DNA from: Nostoc carneum NIES-2107
GTDB taxonomy: Bacteria > Cyanobacteriota > Cyanobacteriia > Cyanobacteriales > Nostocaceae
DNA: 64,000 nucleotides
Direction: 5' to 3'
NCBI GenBank assembly: GCA_002368155.1
Contig: AP018180.1
Coordinates: forward strand, 6,814,561-6,878,560
The notes below the pieces were generated by a model. It made no database searches. It saw only the letters and a program-made list of their open reading frames with translations, and was not told the DNA's origin. The position numbers were made by a program, and so were the translations under genes. Below, one piece after another: positions 38,466-48,056 of this stretch (position 1 is the stretch's first letter; the number at the start of each line of letters is the position of its first letter).

Positions 38466-38768
38466 TTACGCTGCATCTGCCACCAGCAAGCCATTAACAG
38501 CTATGATGATCAACTGCGCTTGCAAAGGAGTATCGCAACAAGGTCTGTCATCGCTATTACAGGGTTGTGATATCCATTTGCCCTCAATATTTTGATAAAA
38601 AGTTCCTAGCAGTTGCCGACCATTCCAAACTCGATAAAGTTCTCCAAAATCATCGTTTACGGAGTCAATTTCTATTTCTGGTGGTGCTAGGTCAGTTAGC
38701 TGGTTAATGTAGTTCTCAAACTCTGATTGCCTCAAAGTTTGGTCGTCAAATACCTCTTGTGTAATCAT
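38466..38768 (-). CDS. Hypothetical protein, unknown
   Basis: A soluble, acidic 100-residue protein. ELYRVWNGRQLLGTFYQNIEGKWISQPCN forms a small beta-rich unit, followed by CCDTPLQAQLIIIAVNGLL. It is convergent with the RHH gene, 28 bp apart. I recognise no family, but the regular composition supports a real gene. Confidence 0.6.
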   Translation of the reverse strand: MITQEVFDDQTLRQSEFENYINQLTDLAPPEIEIDSVNDDFGELYRVWNGRQLLGTFYQNIEGKWISQPCNSDDRPCCDTPLQAQLIIIAVNGLLVADAA

Positions 38769-38843
38769 GTGAATAACCTCACTGATGGGGTCTTACCAAA
38801 GGCGATCGCATTACTCTTGGCGGAGGGCGATTGCCTTTGTTTT

Positions 38844-38937
38844 GTTACTATATTGTAAGCACTTGTTATTACTAAATCAAGAGCGTTACTACAAAATTTT
38901 CCAAACCCTGCAAATTTGAGGTAAATAGAGTTATTAC
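38844..38937. promoter_or_regulatory. Four GTTA(T)TACT-type sites before the small RHH gene
   Basis: GTTACTA (38844), GTTATTACT (38865), GTTACTAC (38885) and GTTATTAC (38930) lie in direct orientation. The first three are 21 and 20 bp apart, two helical turns. RHH proteins usually bind such repeats and regulate themselves. Confidence 0.55.
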
Positions 38938-38965
38938 AGATTTAGGGTTTGAAGCGATAACGAAC

Positions 38966-39223
38966 ATGGCAAAGCGTCAGACAACAAAGCTTAACAATCA
39001 AATAATCGTCAGAATGGACGATGAGACAAAGGAAGCTTTTATGAATAAAGTTCAGTCTGAAGGGAAAACAGCTTCAGAATTAATTATGGGATGGATTCGT
39101 TCTTACCTTGCAGAAGAACGCCATGAAGCGCCCGATTTAACCCAAATGCACACAGACTTGGAGAATCTAAAGCAGCAAGTTGCTTTAATTCAGAATGAAC
39201 TCCTGGGAAAAACCGCAGCCTGA
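38966..39223 (+). CDS. Small RHH protein with coiled-coil tail
   Basis: An 85-residue protein. Residues 8-50 (KLNNQIIVRMDDETKEAFMNKVQSEGKTASELIMGWIRSYL) form a ribbon-helix-helix DNA-binding domain. Residues 55-80 (TQMHTDLENLKQQVALIQNELL) form a short heptad coiled coil for oligomerisation. The gene is followed by an intrinsic terminator. Iterated GTTATTACT-like sites lie before it, and a palindrome of the same word lies between it and hsdR. It probably regulates itself and perhaps the restriction operon downstream. An antitoxin is the alternative, but no toxin gene is beside it. Confidence 0.75.
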   Translation: MAKRQTTKLNNQIIVRMDDETKEAFMNKVQSEGKTASELIMGWIRSYLAEERHEAPDLTQMHTDLENLKQQVALIQNELLGKTAA

Positions 39224-39292
39224 GAGATGAAAATGATTCTCTCAGGCGATGGATAGACGAAATAATTAATTCTGCGCCCAAGATTCCAAAAG

Positions 39293-39320
39293 ACCCGTCA
39301 GATTCATGACGGGTTTAGCT
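39293..39320 (+). terminator. Intrinsic terminator after the small RHH gene
   Basis: ACCCGTCA / TGACGGGT stem with a 6-nt loop, followed by TTAGCTTT, about 70 bp beyond the stop. Confidence 0.8.
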
Positions 39321-39334
39321 TTATCAAGTGGGCA

Positions 39335-39366
39335 ATGTTATTACTAGTATATATAAGTAGTAACAT
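39335..39366. promoter_or_regulatory. Palindrome ATGTTATTACT...AGTAGTAACAT
   Basis: Eleven-base arms with one mismatch around 10 nt. The arms contain the same GTTATTACT word that is iterated at 38844-38937. It is a candidate operator for the RHH protein, about 400 bp before hsdR. Confidence 0.5.
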
Positions 39367-39513
39367 ACTGACTATAATTGCGATCGCTTGAACAACCAAA
39401 TCTAGAGCTTCTTACCTCTCAGCTTTATAGGCATTTCTCTATAATTCTTTGTAATGATGAGTGTAGTGACACTAAAGTTCAAGAAATAAATGTAATGCTA
39501 GATTGGAGATAGC

Positions 39514-39549
39514 GTAAAGCTAGCTTGAAATCTTGGGAAGCTAGCTTAC
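39514..39549. promoter_or_regulatory. Hairpin GTAAAGCTAGCTT / AAGCTAGCTTAC upstream of hsdR
   Basis: Twelve paired bases with one bulge around an 11-nt loop, in the 539-bp gap 39224-39762. It could act as attenuator or operator. The rest of the gap shows nothing that I can name. Confidence 0.4.
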
Positions 39550-39762
39550 AGCGAGTAGACTAAATAAAAGATAGCAAATTTTTCAAATAATTTTTTTCTA
39601 TCACTTCGTTCACAGAGAGTAAAAAATGAAATCATTGCTCTGTTGGGCAGGAAAGGGCAAGATAGAGCTAAGTAACCTCTCCTCTTTGTAAGAGGATACT
39701 TTTTGTTCTGCCTCAAACTAAAAATAGTTCACTAAATAAACAATTAGTTAGTCAACTGAGCA

Positions 39763-42498
39763 ATGTCTCTTAATCCTTCAGAAGCTGAAACCCGCCAAAA
39801 CTTGATAAATCATCAACTTGCTCAAGCTGGGTGGAGTCGTGAGCGAAGAAATCTATTGGATGAGTTTCTAGTTGATCAAGAAGATAAAGGAACTGACTGC
39901 TTAGGTAACGAATACGTTGACTATGCTCTTGTCAATAGAGATGGTAAGCCATTGGCTATTGTAGAGGCAAAGAGAAGCAGTCGCGATGCTTTAGCTGGTA
40001 AGCGGCAAGCTAGCGATTATGCTGACCGCATTCGAGAAAAACACAATTTTGAACCCTTCGTTTTTCTCTGCAACGGTGAGACTATTTATTTTTGGGATCG
40101 TCAGCAGTATCCATTGCGAAAAGTTAGCGGTTTCTTCACAGAGGAAGATTTGTCACGTCTTACGTTTCAGCGCCAGTATCGTGTGTCTTTAAATCAGTTC
40201 AGTCCTAGCAAAAATATTGTTGATCGCCTATACCAACTTGAAGCAATCAAGCGAGTAGCTGAATCTTTAGAACAGGGACAGCGAAAGTTTCTGCTGGTGA
40301 TGGCAACGGGAACAGGCAAAACTCGTACCGTAATAGCCTTAGTAGACTTATTGATGCGTGCTAAATGGATACAAAGGGTTCTTTTTCTTGCAGATAGACG
40401 GGAGCTTGTACGACAGGCACTAGGCGACTTTAAAGAACATATTCCTAACGAAACTAGAGCGCGGATAGAAGGGAACGAAGTTGATAGCACCGCTCGGATT
40501 CATGTAGCCACTTACCCTAGCATGATGAAAGTGTTCCAGCAGCTTTCTCCTGGCTACTATGATCTCATCATTGCTGATGAAAGCCACCGTTCGATTTACA
40601 ACCGCTATCTGGCGTTGTTTCAGCATTTTGATGCCTTACAGCTTGGCTTAACGGCAACCCCGACAGATTACATTGACCACAATACTTTTGAACTATTTGA
40701 GTGTCCAGATGGGCTGCCAACTTTTTACTATCCTTATGCAAGAGCCGTTGATGAAGGATATTTAGTTAACTACCGAGCGCTAGAAGCACAGACCACTTTT
40801 CAAATTCAGGGTATTCAAGCGGGACAATTACCCCCAGAGCTTCAGCGGCAAATAGAAGAACAGGGGATCGACCTGAGCGAACTGAATTTTGAGGGAGGCG
40901 ACCTAGAGCGGCGGGTAACAAATGCAGGTACAAATGATGCTCTGGTTAAAGAATTTATGGCGAAATGTCGTAAGGATGCGACAGGAACGCTGCCTGCCAA
41001 AACAATAATTTTTGCGATGAGCCACCGCCATGCAGTCGAGATTTGGAAGAGCTTCAATCGCCTTTACCCAGACTTGCAGAGACGAGGATTAGCAGAAATT
41101 ATTGATAGTCATATGGAGCGGGCTGACCGAACGCTGGATGATTTTAAGCGGAAGAATATGCCGCGAGTGGCGATTTCGGTAGATATGCTGGATACAGGAA
41201 TTGATGTGCCTGCAATTCAAAATTTGGTATTTGCCAAGCCTGTCTTCAGTCAAGTGAAATTCTGGCAGATGATTGGTCGGGGAACTCGATTATGGACAGA
41301 TCCACAGACAGGAGAGAAGAAGGCAGATTTTCTGATCATTGATTTCTGGAACAATTTTGCTTACTTCAACATGAATCCAGAAGGGGAAATTGCCAGTCCA
41401 ACAGAACCATTACCTGTAAGATTGTTCCGGTTGCGGCTAGAAAAACTTGCTCTACTCAGAAGTCAGGAAAAAACGGAGGCGATCGCTGCTATTATTACTC
41501 AACTTCAGCAAATGTTGGCGCAATTACCCACCGATAACATCAACGTGCGTCCTCACTTGCAGGAGTTAGGAGAATTGGCGAAGGCTAGAGCTTGGAAGTC
41601 TTTAGATGAAGCTAAAGTTGAGCATTTGAGTACGGCGATCGCACCTCTGTTGAGGTTTCTGCCTGATATCAACCTGTTTGTAATGACATTTGAGGTAAAA
41701 ACAGAACGGTTAGCTGTTACCCACCTTGCCGGACAAGTCGATCTGATTGACAAGCTAAGGGAATCTATTACCGAAGACTTGAAGTTGTTGCCCACAAACC
41801 TACCGGATATTCAAGCACAAAGGGAAAAACTTACCTGGATGAAGAGTGCTAAATTTTGGCAACACCTGAGCTATGAGCGTATTTTGGATTTGCAGATAAC
41901 CTTTGCTTTTTTGATGCAGTTCCGCCAGCGTCCACGCAAAGACTTAATTGAGCTAAATCTACCCGACCAGATTGCCACCCGTCGCTGGGTAATTTATGGA
42001 CCAAGTGGTGAAGGAGCCTTTGCAGAGAATTATCGAGAGCAGGTTGAGGCTAATGTGAAAACCCTAGCAGAGCAACATCCCACAATACAAATGCTCATGC
42101 GGGGTGAGAATTTGAGTAATCAAGAGATTGACTCTCTTGCCCATATGCTTAACCAGTCTGATCTATTTGTGACTGAAGATGTGTTAAGAGATGTGTACGA
42201 TCGTCCCAATGCTACTCTCATAGACTTCCTGCGCCACATTTTAGGATTAGTGCAAATTACTAGCAGAGAAGAAGAGATTTCTGGGGCGTTTGATGAGTTT
42301 ATTGCTGCTCATCCCGGTTTTTCAGCCAAGCAAATTTACTTTCTCAGAACTATGCGCTCGGCGATATTGCGCCGGACAAGGTTAACAGTTCACGATTTGG
42401 AGCAACCACCTTTTAGCCGAGTTGGAGCAGTGCATCAGTTGTTTGAAGAAGCAGAACTGGAAGAAATTCTAAATTTTTCCAATCAGTTTGTTGCTTAG
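39763..42498 (+). CDS. hsdR: Type I restriction enzyme R subunit
   Basis: The 911-residue motor and nuclease subunit. The nuclease domain near residues 40-70 has D-Y-A-L ... I-V-E-A-K. The SF2 helicase follows with Walker A (MATGTGKTRT), DESH box (IIADESHRS), motif III (LTATPTD) and motif VI (QMIGRGTRLW). The C-terminus matches the EcoEI-type R C-terminal domain. With HsdM and HsdS it translocates DNA and cuts unmodified invaders. It opens a tight operon hsdR-hsdM-hsdS-ATPase-HNH. The frame is intact. Confidence 0.94.
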   Translation: MSLNPSEAETRQNLINHQLAQAGWSRERRNLLDEFLVDQEDKGTDCLGNEYVDYALVNRDGKPLAIVEAKRSSRDALAGKRQASDYADRIREKHNFEPFVFLCNGETIYFWDRQQYPLRKVSGFFTEEDLSRLTFQRQYRVSLNQFSPSKNIVDRLYQLEAIKRVAESLEQGQRKFLLVMATGTGKTRTVIALVDLLMRAKWIQRVLFLADRRELVRQALGDFKEHIPNETRARIEGNEVDSTARIHVATYPSMMKVFQQLSPGYYDLIIADESHRSIYNRYLALFQHFDALQLGLTATPTDYIDHNTFELFECPDGLPTFYYPYARAVDEGYLVNYRALEAQTTFQIQGIQAGQLPPELQRQIEEQGIDLSELNFEGGDLERRVTNAGTNDALVKEFMAKCRKDATGTLPAKTIIFAMSHRHAVEIWKSFNRLYPDLQRRGLAEIIDSHMERADRTLDDFKRKNMPRVAISVDMLDTGIDVPAIQNLVFAKPVFSQVKFWQMIGRGTRLWTDPQTGEKKADFLIIDFWNNFAYFNMNPEGEIASPTEPLPVRLFRLRLEKLALLRSQEKTEAIAAIITQLQQMLAQLPTDNINVRPHLQELGELAKARAWKSLDEAKVEHLSTAIAPLLRFLPDINLFVMTFEVKTERLAVTHLAGQVDLIDKLRESITEDLKLLPTNLPDIQAQREKLTWMKSAKFWQHLSYERILDLQITFAFLMQFRQRPRKDLIELNLPDQIATRRWVIYGPSGEGAFAENYREQVEANVKTLAEQHPTIQMLMRGENLSNQEIDSLAHMLNQSDLFVTEDVLRDVYDRPNATLIDFLRHILGLVQITSREEEISGAFDEFIAAHPGFSAKQIYFLRTMRSAILRRTRLTVHDLEQPPFSRVGAVHQLFEEAELEEILNFSNQFVA

Positions 42499-42583
42499 GA
42501 GCATTAAGCAATGTGGCTCAGATGACAACTTGGTAGTAACCTTATAAGGTTATAAGTTAGTCGCTGATTTTGATTAAGGTTCT

Positions 42584-44461
42584 GTGCTTTCACCGCAACT
42601 TAAACGAGAAATTCGTCAACTGTGGGATTATTTTTGGTCGGGTGGGATTGCTAATCCATTAGCCGCGATCGAACAAATTACCTATTTGGTATTTTTGAAG
42701 CGGCTGGAGGACTTGAATCCGAACGTTATTCCAGAGGAATGTCGTTGGAGCAATTTTAAGCACCTTTCAGGAGATGCGTTACTGAAGCGGGTTCGGGGTG
42801 AGGTATTTGAGTGGCTGCGATCGCTGGATACAGATGATCCACAAGCACAAAAATCTGAAACTGAAAGTTCTGAAGACAGTGCAGATCAAAAAACGAGCGA
42901 GAAGCGTCACGGGCGGATGAGCGATGCTGTCTTTTTAATTCCGAATGCAACATTGCTGCGGCGGGCGATCGACACTATAGACAAGCTGTTCATTCCCTCA
43001 CGCAATCAAGACACACTGGGCGATATCTATGAGCATCTGCTAGGTGAAATTGCCGAAGCTGGGAAAAATGGACAGTTTCGGACTCCCCGTCACATCATTC
43101 GGGTAATGTGCGATCTGGTGAATCCGCAATGGAATGATCGCATTTGTGACCCAGCGTGTGGCACAGCAGGATTTTTGATAAATGCGTATCAGCACGTTCT
43201 TAAGACCCATACTGATCCAGCAAATTTGGTGTTTGAGGGGGATGGCACGCCCATAAACACGCTGGAAGGCAGACCATTCAACATGGTGGGTGAAAATCTT
43301 TCCACTGAACAGGATAAATATCTCCGAGAAAACGCCCTCTATGGCTACGACTTTGACAAAACGATGGTGCGTCTGGGCTGGATGAACCTGATTCAGCACG
43401 GCATTGAAAAGCCGAAGATTAACTACGCCAATACGCTGGGCAGTGCGTTTAATCAAAAGATTCAGTCTGGTGAAGTAGGGGATTTTAGCGTAATTTTAGC
43501 TAACCCGCCATTTACAGGGAGTTTAGATAAAACAGATATTGGTGAAACTCTTCAGGATCTTAAAACTAATAAAACCGAACTGCTATTTATAGAACTAATT
43601 TTGCAGCTTTTGACAATTGGTGGTAGAGCAGCAGTGATTGTACCGGAAGGGGTGCTGTTTGGCTCAAATAAAGCACACAAAATTTTGAGAGAAAAGCTGG
43701 TTGCCGAAAACACTTTGAGAGGGGTGATTTCGTTACCAGGAGGTGTGTTTCAGCCCTATACAGGTGTGAAAACTTCGATTTTGCTGTTTAACAAAGGCGG
43801 TAAAACCGATAAGGTTTGGTTTTATGAAGTGGCGAAGGATGGGGAAACGCTGGATGCAAAGCGTAACCCGAGACCACAGGAAAATGACCTATGGGATTTA
43901 ACACTGAAATATCGGCTGCAATTTGAAGAATCTGCCCCAGCATTTGTAGATGGCGAAACCTGGAAGCAATGGCAGACGATGGAACCTAAAAGGCGATCGG
44001 TTTCTTATGCTAGACCCCTTATTGAAACCGAGATATTCCGCTCCGAGGAGCCTGAAGACCGCGAAATTAATGACAAAATCAAAAAGATTAAGGCTCTATT
44101 TCATCTCTGGTATAAAACACTTCTACAAATCCAGAAACAACAGCCCATTAATTCTGAAAAACTGAAACTTTGGCTCTTTAGTCTTGGCTATCACTTCTTG
44201 TTTGCCGTTGTCACCTTTCCAGTTGATATTTTTGAAGGTCTGGAAACTGAAGAATTAACTGAGCCAAAAAATTGGTCATCCTCTACTGAAGAGCTTTCTG
44301 AAAACGATCACAATCTTTCTGCTGGACGTTACAAGCCATTAACATTAGCAACGGAAAAGTATGATCCTCCTGCACAAATTATTTCTGAGCTACAAGATTT
44401 AGAGAATAGAATTCAATCTAAATTGAACTCTTTGCTCTTGATGATAGAGGGCAATAAATGA
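42584..44461 (+). CDS. hsdM: Type I restriction-modification methyltransferase subunit
   Basis: A 625-residue N6-adenine methyltransferase with a GTG start (MLSPQLKREIRQLWDYFWSGG). The N-terminal HsdM helical domain contains ITYLVFLKRLEDLNP. SAM motif I is DPACGTAGFLINAY, and the catalytic motif IV is NPPF (ILANPPFTGS). The C-terminal 110 residues are longer than in plain HsdM and run FPVDIFEGLETEELTEP, with no recognised fold. The stop overlaps hsdS by 4 bp (ATGA). Confidence 0.94.
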   Translation: MLSPQLKREIRQLWDYFWSGGIANPLAAIEQITYLVFLKRLEDLNPNVIPEECRWSNFKHLSGDALLKRVRGEVFEWLRSLDTDDPQAQKSETESSEDSADQKTSEKRHGRMSDAVFLIPNATLLRRAIDTIDKLFIPSRNQDTLGDIYEHLLGEIAEAGKNGQFRTPRHIIRVMCDLVNPQWNDRICDPACGTAGFLINAYQHVLKTHTDPANLVFEGDGTPINTLEGRPFNMVGENLSTEQDKYLRENALYGYDFDKTMVRLGWMNLIQHGIEKPKINYANTLGSAFNQKIQSGEVGDFSVILANPPFTGSLDKTDIGETLQDLKTNKTELLFIELILQLLTIGGRAAVIVPEGVLFGSNKAHKILREKLVAENTLRGVISLPGGVFQPYTGVKTSILLFNKGGKTDKVWFYEVAKDGETLDAKRNPRPQENDLWDLTLKYRLQFEESAPAFVDGETWKQWQTMEPKRRSVSYARPLIETEIFRSEEPEDREINDKIKKIKALFHLWYKTLLQIQKQQPINSEKLKLWLFSLGYHFLFAVVTFPVDIFEGLETEELTEPKNWSSSTEELSENDHNLSAGRYKPLTLATEKYDPPAQIISELQDLENRIQSKLNSLLLMIEGNK

Positions 44462-46104
44462 ATATTTCGGAACTTCCTTCAACATGGATTTGGATAGAGC
44501 TGGATAAAGTTTCAGAAATTGTTGGTGGAGGTACTCCATCTCGAAACAACTTAACCTACTTTGGAGGAGATATTCTCTGGGCTACCCCTACAGATGTGAC
44601 TGCTCTTGATAATCTTTGGATTAAAAATACTAAAGAAAAAATTACTCAGATTGGTTTAAAAAATTCCTCTGCTAAGTTGTTGCCTCCTGGGACAGTCTTA
44701 ATGACCAGTCGCGCAACTATTGGGGCAACAGCCATTGCACATGATTCAATGGCGACAAACCAAGGATTTGCAAATTTTATTTGCAATAAAAATCTTTTGG
44801 ATAATGAGTATTTAGCCTACTGGCTCCCATCAATTAAATCACATTTATTAAACCTGGCTGGTGGAACCACCTTCAAGGAAATAGGTAGGTCTGCTTTAAA
44901 AAAAATAAAAATTCCTCTGCCACCATTGCCGGAACAGAGGCAAATTGTTGCAATTTTGCGCGAAGCGGATGAACTTCGTAGTTTGCGTCAGCAAGCAAAT
45001 GAAAAAATAAAACAGTTTATACCTTCCCTTTTTCAAGAAATGTTCGCTGCTAAAGTTGCACAAAGGAATAGCTGGAAGACAAAAACAATTGCTCAGTTAG
45101 GAACAGTTCAATACGGACTTACTGTTAATAGGACACGCAGAGAAAATAAAAATAAATACCCATATTTAAGAGTTGCTAATGTTTTTCGTGGGCATCTAGA
45201 TTTATCTAAGGTTGTAACTATTGGAATAACGAGAAGTGATTTAGAAAAATATCTTCTCAAGGAAGGAGATATTTTAGTTGTAGAAGGCCATGCTAACCCG
45301 AATGAACTAGGTCGGGCTGCTGTATGGAAGAATGAAATACCTAATTGCTTACATCAGAATCATTTGTTAAGAGTTAGACCCGATTTAGCATGGATTACGC
45401 CAAATTATCTGACTAATTGTATTAATAGCGCAGACGGAATCAACTATATGCTGCGCTATGGTAAGACTAGCAGTGGACTCAATACAATTAATTCTAAAGT
45501 TCTCTCTGATATGCCAATTATTTATGCACCTTTAGAACTCCAAAAAGAATTTGATCGGTGTTATATAGAGTTTCAAGAACTGGTAGCCCAAAGCCAGCAA
45601 TCTACTAAATATCTTGATAGCCTCTTTGAATCTCTTCTTGCCCAAGCATTTACAGGTAATCTCACGGAAATTTGGAGAGAGCAGCATCAGGAAGAACTGG
45701 TAGAAGTCGCAGCAGAACGTGATCGCCTACTTCAAATATCTCAGCCTGTGGATGTGGAGGAACTGGCGGACGAGGAAGCAAGCGAAACTAAGACATCGGA
45801 ACTGCACCGCGATCGCAATGAACTTTTACGCAGCTTAAGCAAGAGCCAATGGAAAATTTATAAATTGGTAATTCAAGAAACTGCCTATTTTACTCCCGAA
45901 AACCTGGAAGAAAAATATTCCATTCCCCGCAACATTGGTCAAAAGAACTTACAGCTATTAGCTGCTGCCGGACTTATTATTCCTGTAACTTTGCCCACTC
46001 CCACGTCTAGTAGATTACAGTATGAATCGGCTTATCGTAACTTAAACCAGGATGATGATACCCGGTATAGTGATGATGCATTGTTAGAGAAGGATGCTGT
46101 GTGA
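44458..46104 (+). CDS. hsdS: Type I restriction specificity subunit with a C-terminal extension
   Basis: A 548-residue protein. Two target-recognition domains (about residues 1-150 and 205-355) are each followed by the conserved helix, LPPLPEQRQIVAIL...ADELRSLR for the first and DSLFESLLAQAFTGNL for the second. Normal HsdS ends near residue 405. Here about 145 residues follow. They include a charged linker and a unit (SLSKSQWKIYKLVIQETAYFTPENLEEKYSIP) that reads like a winged helix. The extension is the odd feature. The stop overlaps the next gene as GTGA. Confidence 0.92.
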   Translation: MNISELPSTWIWIELDKVSEIVGGGTPSRNNLTYFGGDILWATPTDVTALDNLWIKNTKEKITQIGLKNSSAKLLPPGTVLMTSRATIGATAIAHDSMATNQGFANFICNKNLLDNEYLAYWLPSIKSHLLNLAGGTTFKEIGRSALKKIKIPLPPLPEQRQIVAILREADELRSLRQQANEKIKQFIPSLFQEMFAAKVAQRNSWKTKTIAQLGTVQYGLTVNRTRRENKNKYPYLRVANVFRGHLDLSKVVTIGITRSDLEKYLLKEGDILVVEGHANPNELGRAAVWKNEIPNCLHQNHLLRVRPDLAWITPNYLTNCINSADGINYMLRYGKTSSGLNTINSKVLSDMPIIYAPLELQKEFDRCYIEFQELVAQSQQSTKYLDSLFESLLAQAFTGNLTEIWREQHQEELVEVAAERDRLLQISQPVDVEELADEEASETKTSELHRDRNELLRSLSKSQWKIYKLVIQETAYFTPENLEEKYSIPRNIGQKNLQLLAAAGLIIPVTLPTPTSSRLQYESAYRNLNQDDDTRYSDDALLEKDAV

Positions 46105-48056
46105 GGTTACGCTACTTACATCTCTGGGGGACACCGCCATTACAGGAACTAATAACTACCTTTAACCAGGAACAAATCCTGGGGCGGAAATGCGCTATTC
46201 GCTTTGTTGTTGGTGTAAACGGCACTGGGAAAACTCAACTACTGCAAACCCTTACAGAAATTTTTCTGAGCCTGGAAAGAAAAAAATTACCGCCCTTTCG
46301 GGTTACATTTGCCTACGACCTGGAAAAAATTGGTGAAGAAGAACGCCCTGCAACCATATATCTCCGTTATCTACAGGATACCCCTTCATCCACAGCCATC
46401 TTCGCTGTATTTGAGCCAGGTTTAGAGGAGCAAGACTGGGAAGCACTAGAAAACATTCCTAGCGAAAATTTTGAAACTGAGGTTTCTGGAATTTCGTTCC
46501 TTATTCGTGGCGATCAACTCGGTAGTAACATTCGTCCCTATCTCCCAAAAGTTCTGTTAGCCTACACTTCCGGCGCAACAGAAACTTGGGCAACTCTGTT
46601 TGCCAATCAGCAGACCGAACGTGAAAATTTACCTGATGCAGTGTTTGAGGAAATTACCCTTGAAGAAGAACGTCCTCCTAATTGGGATCTCGGTCAAGAA
46701 AAACTTTATCGAGAACAGGAAGGATTAGAGCCTCTTCTAGAACCAGAGCTAACTTCTGACGGAGCGCAAACTCGCAGCATCGGCTATTATGTGTCTCCCC
46801 AAGCACTTAAACTTGTCTTCTTTGCTGTTGCGCTACACCAAGCGCGACAAGACTTTCAGGAAATGCCCACTGAACAAGCAGAACAAAGTTACCGCGATCG
46901 CATCGAGCAAGCTATCCAAGATAGCGAACCAATGACCGGACTGCGGGGACTTTTTAATAAAATTGACTGGCTTTGGTTGATTAGCGTCAATCTTCAGGTT
47001 CTTATTCAACCTACTCATTTCTCCCAGCAGATCCGCCCACTGAAACGCCTCTATGACATAGCAACTGCCGTCATCCGTGAACCCATTCCAAGCAATGGTC
47101 GGAAACTCATCTTTGACCTGCGTCGCTCCCTACCAAATCAAACTGATGTCGATACCAGCACTTGTGCCGCCCTCATCCGAGCTATATGCGACAAACCTGA
47201 TAGCGCGATTGATGAAATCACCCCCTTTGATATCTTTAAGCAACTGCTCTCCTGGCAAGAACAAGGCTGGCTCCAAGACTTAACGATGACCTTTTGCAAA
47301 CGAAATGTCGAAGATATTTTGCTTTACAACTGGCTAAGTGACGGTGAACGGGTATTTTTAGGGCGTATGGCATTATTTCAACTGCTAAGGGGCGAAAACG
47401 ATGCCCTAATGATTTTGGATGAGCCAGAAACTCACTTCAACGATGTTTGGAAACGTGAAATTGTCGATGTCATTGATACTAGCTTACGAGATAATAGCAG
47501 TGAAGTCATTATTTCCACGCATTCAAGTATCTCACTCACAGATGTATTTGATACCGAGATTACTCTGCTCTATAAAAATGAAATTGATGGTGCGATCGCC
47601 ATTATTGAGCCAAGAATAACCACCTTCGGAGCTTCACCCAATGAAATTATGATTGATATTTTTGATGCCCCTGAAAGCGTAGGTAAGCGTGCTACAGAGT
47701 TCTTAGATCTAGTATTGATGCTAGCTGCTCACCCAGATCATGTACAAACTGTTTGGGCAGTAATCGAAAGTGAGCCTACTACAATTCTTCAGCTACCAGA
47801 ATTTCAGCAACTTAGAGAATTTATCAAAGAGTTACCTCATAAATATGATGGTAAAGATTCTGAAAAGCTTGATGAACAAATACTCAGAGTCTTGAAATCA
47901 ATTCGTAAGTATACCCAAAAAGAACGCGATAAAGAAGATGTTAGCGTGACTGAAACCTTAGAAGTTCTTAAAGAAAAGATTGGTCCTGGATACTACGAAT
48001 TTGAGTTTCGTCGTCGTTTAAGAGCATTACGAGAAAGGGAATCAAGTGTTTCATAA
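46101..48056 (+). CDS. ABC/AAA-type ATPase, PtuA-like (Septu)
   Basis: A 651-residue ATPase with a GTG start overlapping the hsdS stop by 4 bp. Walker A is VGVNGTGKTQ (near residue 40). A long insertion follows, then the signature LSDGERVFL, Walker B LMILDEPETHF, and a His switch in ISTHSSISL. This is the layout of OLD/PtuA-type ATPases. The next gene is an HNH protein and overlaps by 11 bp, as PtuA and PtuB do in Septu defence systems. PtuA senses or assembles, and PtuB is the nuclease. Exact Septu subtype is not resolved. Confidence 0.85.
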   Translation: MRLRYLHLWGTPPLQELITTFNQEQILGRKCAIRFVVGVNGTGKTQLLQTLTEIFLSLERKKLPPFRVTFAYDLEKIGEEERPATIYLRYLQDTPSSTAIFAVFEPGLEEQDWEALENIPSENFETEVSGISFLIRGDQLGSNIRPYLPKVLLAYTSGATETWATLFANQQTERENLPDAVFEEITLEEERPPNWDLGQEKLYREQEGLEPLLEPELTSDGAQTRSIGYYVSPQALKLVFFAVALHQARQDFQEMPTEQAEQSYRDRIEQAIQDSEPMTGLRGLFNKIDWLWLISVNLQVLIQPTHFSQQIRPLKRLYDIATAVIREPIPSNGRKLIFDLRRSLPNQTDVDTSTCAALIRAICDKPDSAIDEITPFDIFKQLLSWQEQGWLQDLTMTFCKRNVEDILLYNWLSDGERVFLGRMALFQLLRGENDALMILDEPETHFNDVWKREIVDVIDTSLRDNSSEVIISTHSSISLTDVFDTEITLLYKNEIDGAIAIIEPRITTFGASPNEIMIDIFDAPESVGKRATEFLDLVLMLAAHPDHVQTVWAVIESEPTTILQLPEFQQLREFIKELPHKYDGKDSEKLDEQILRVLKSIRKYTQKERDKEDVSVTETLEVLKEKIGPGYYEFEFRRRLRALRERESSVS

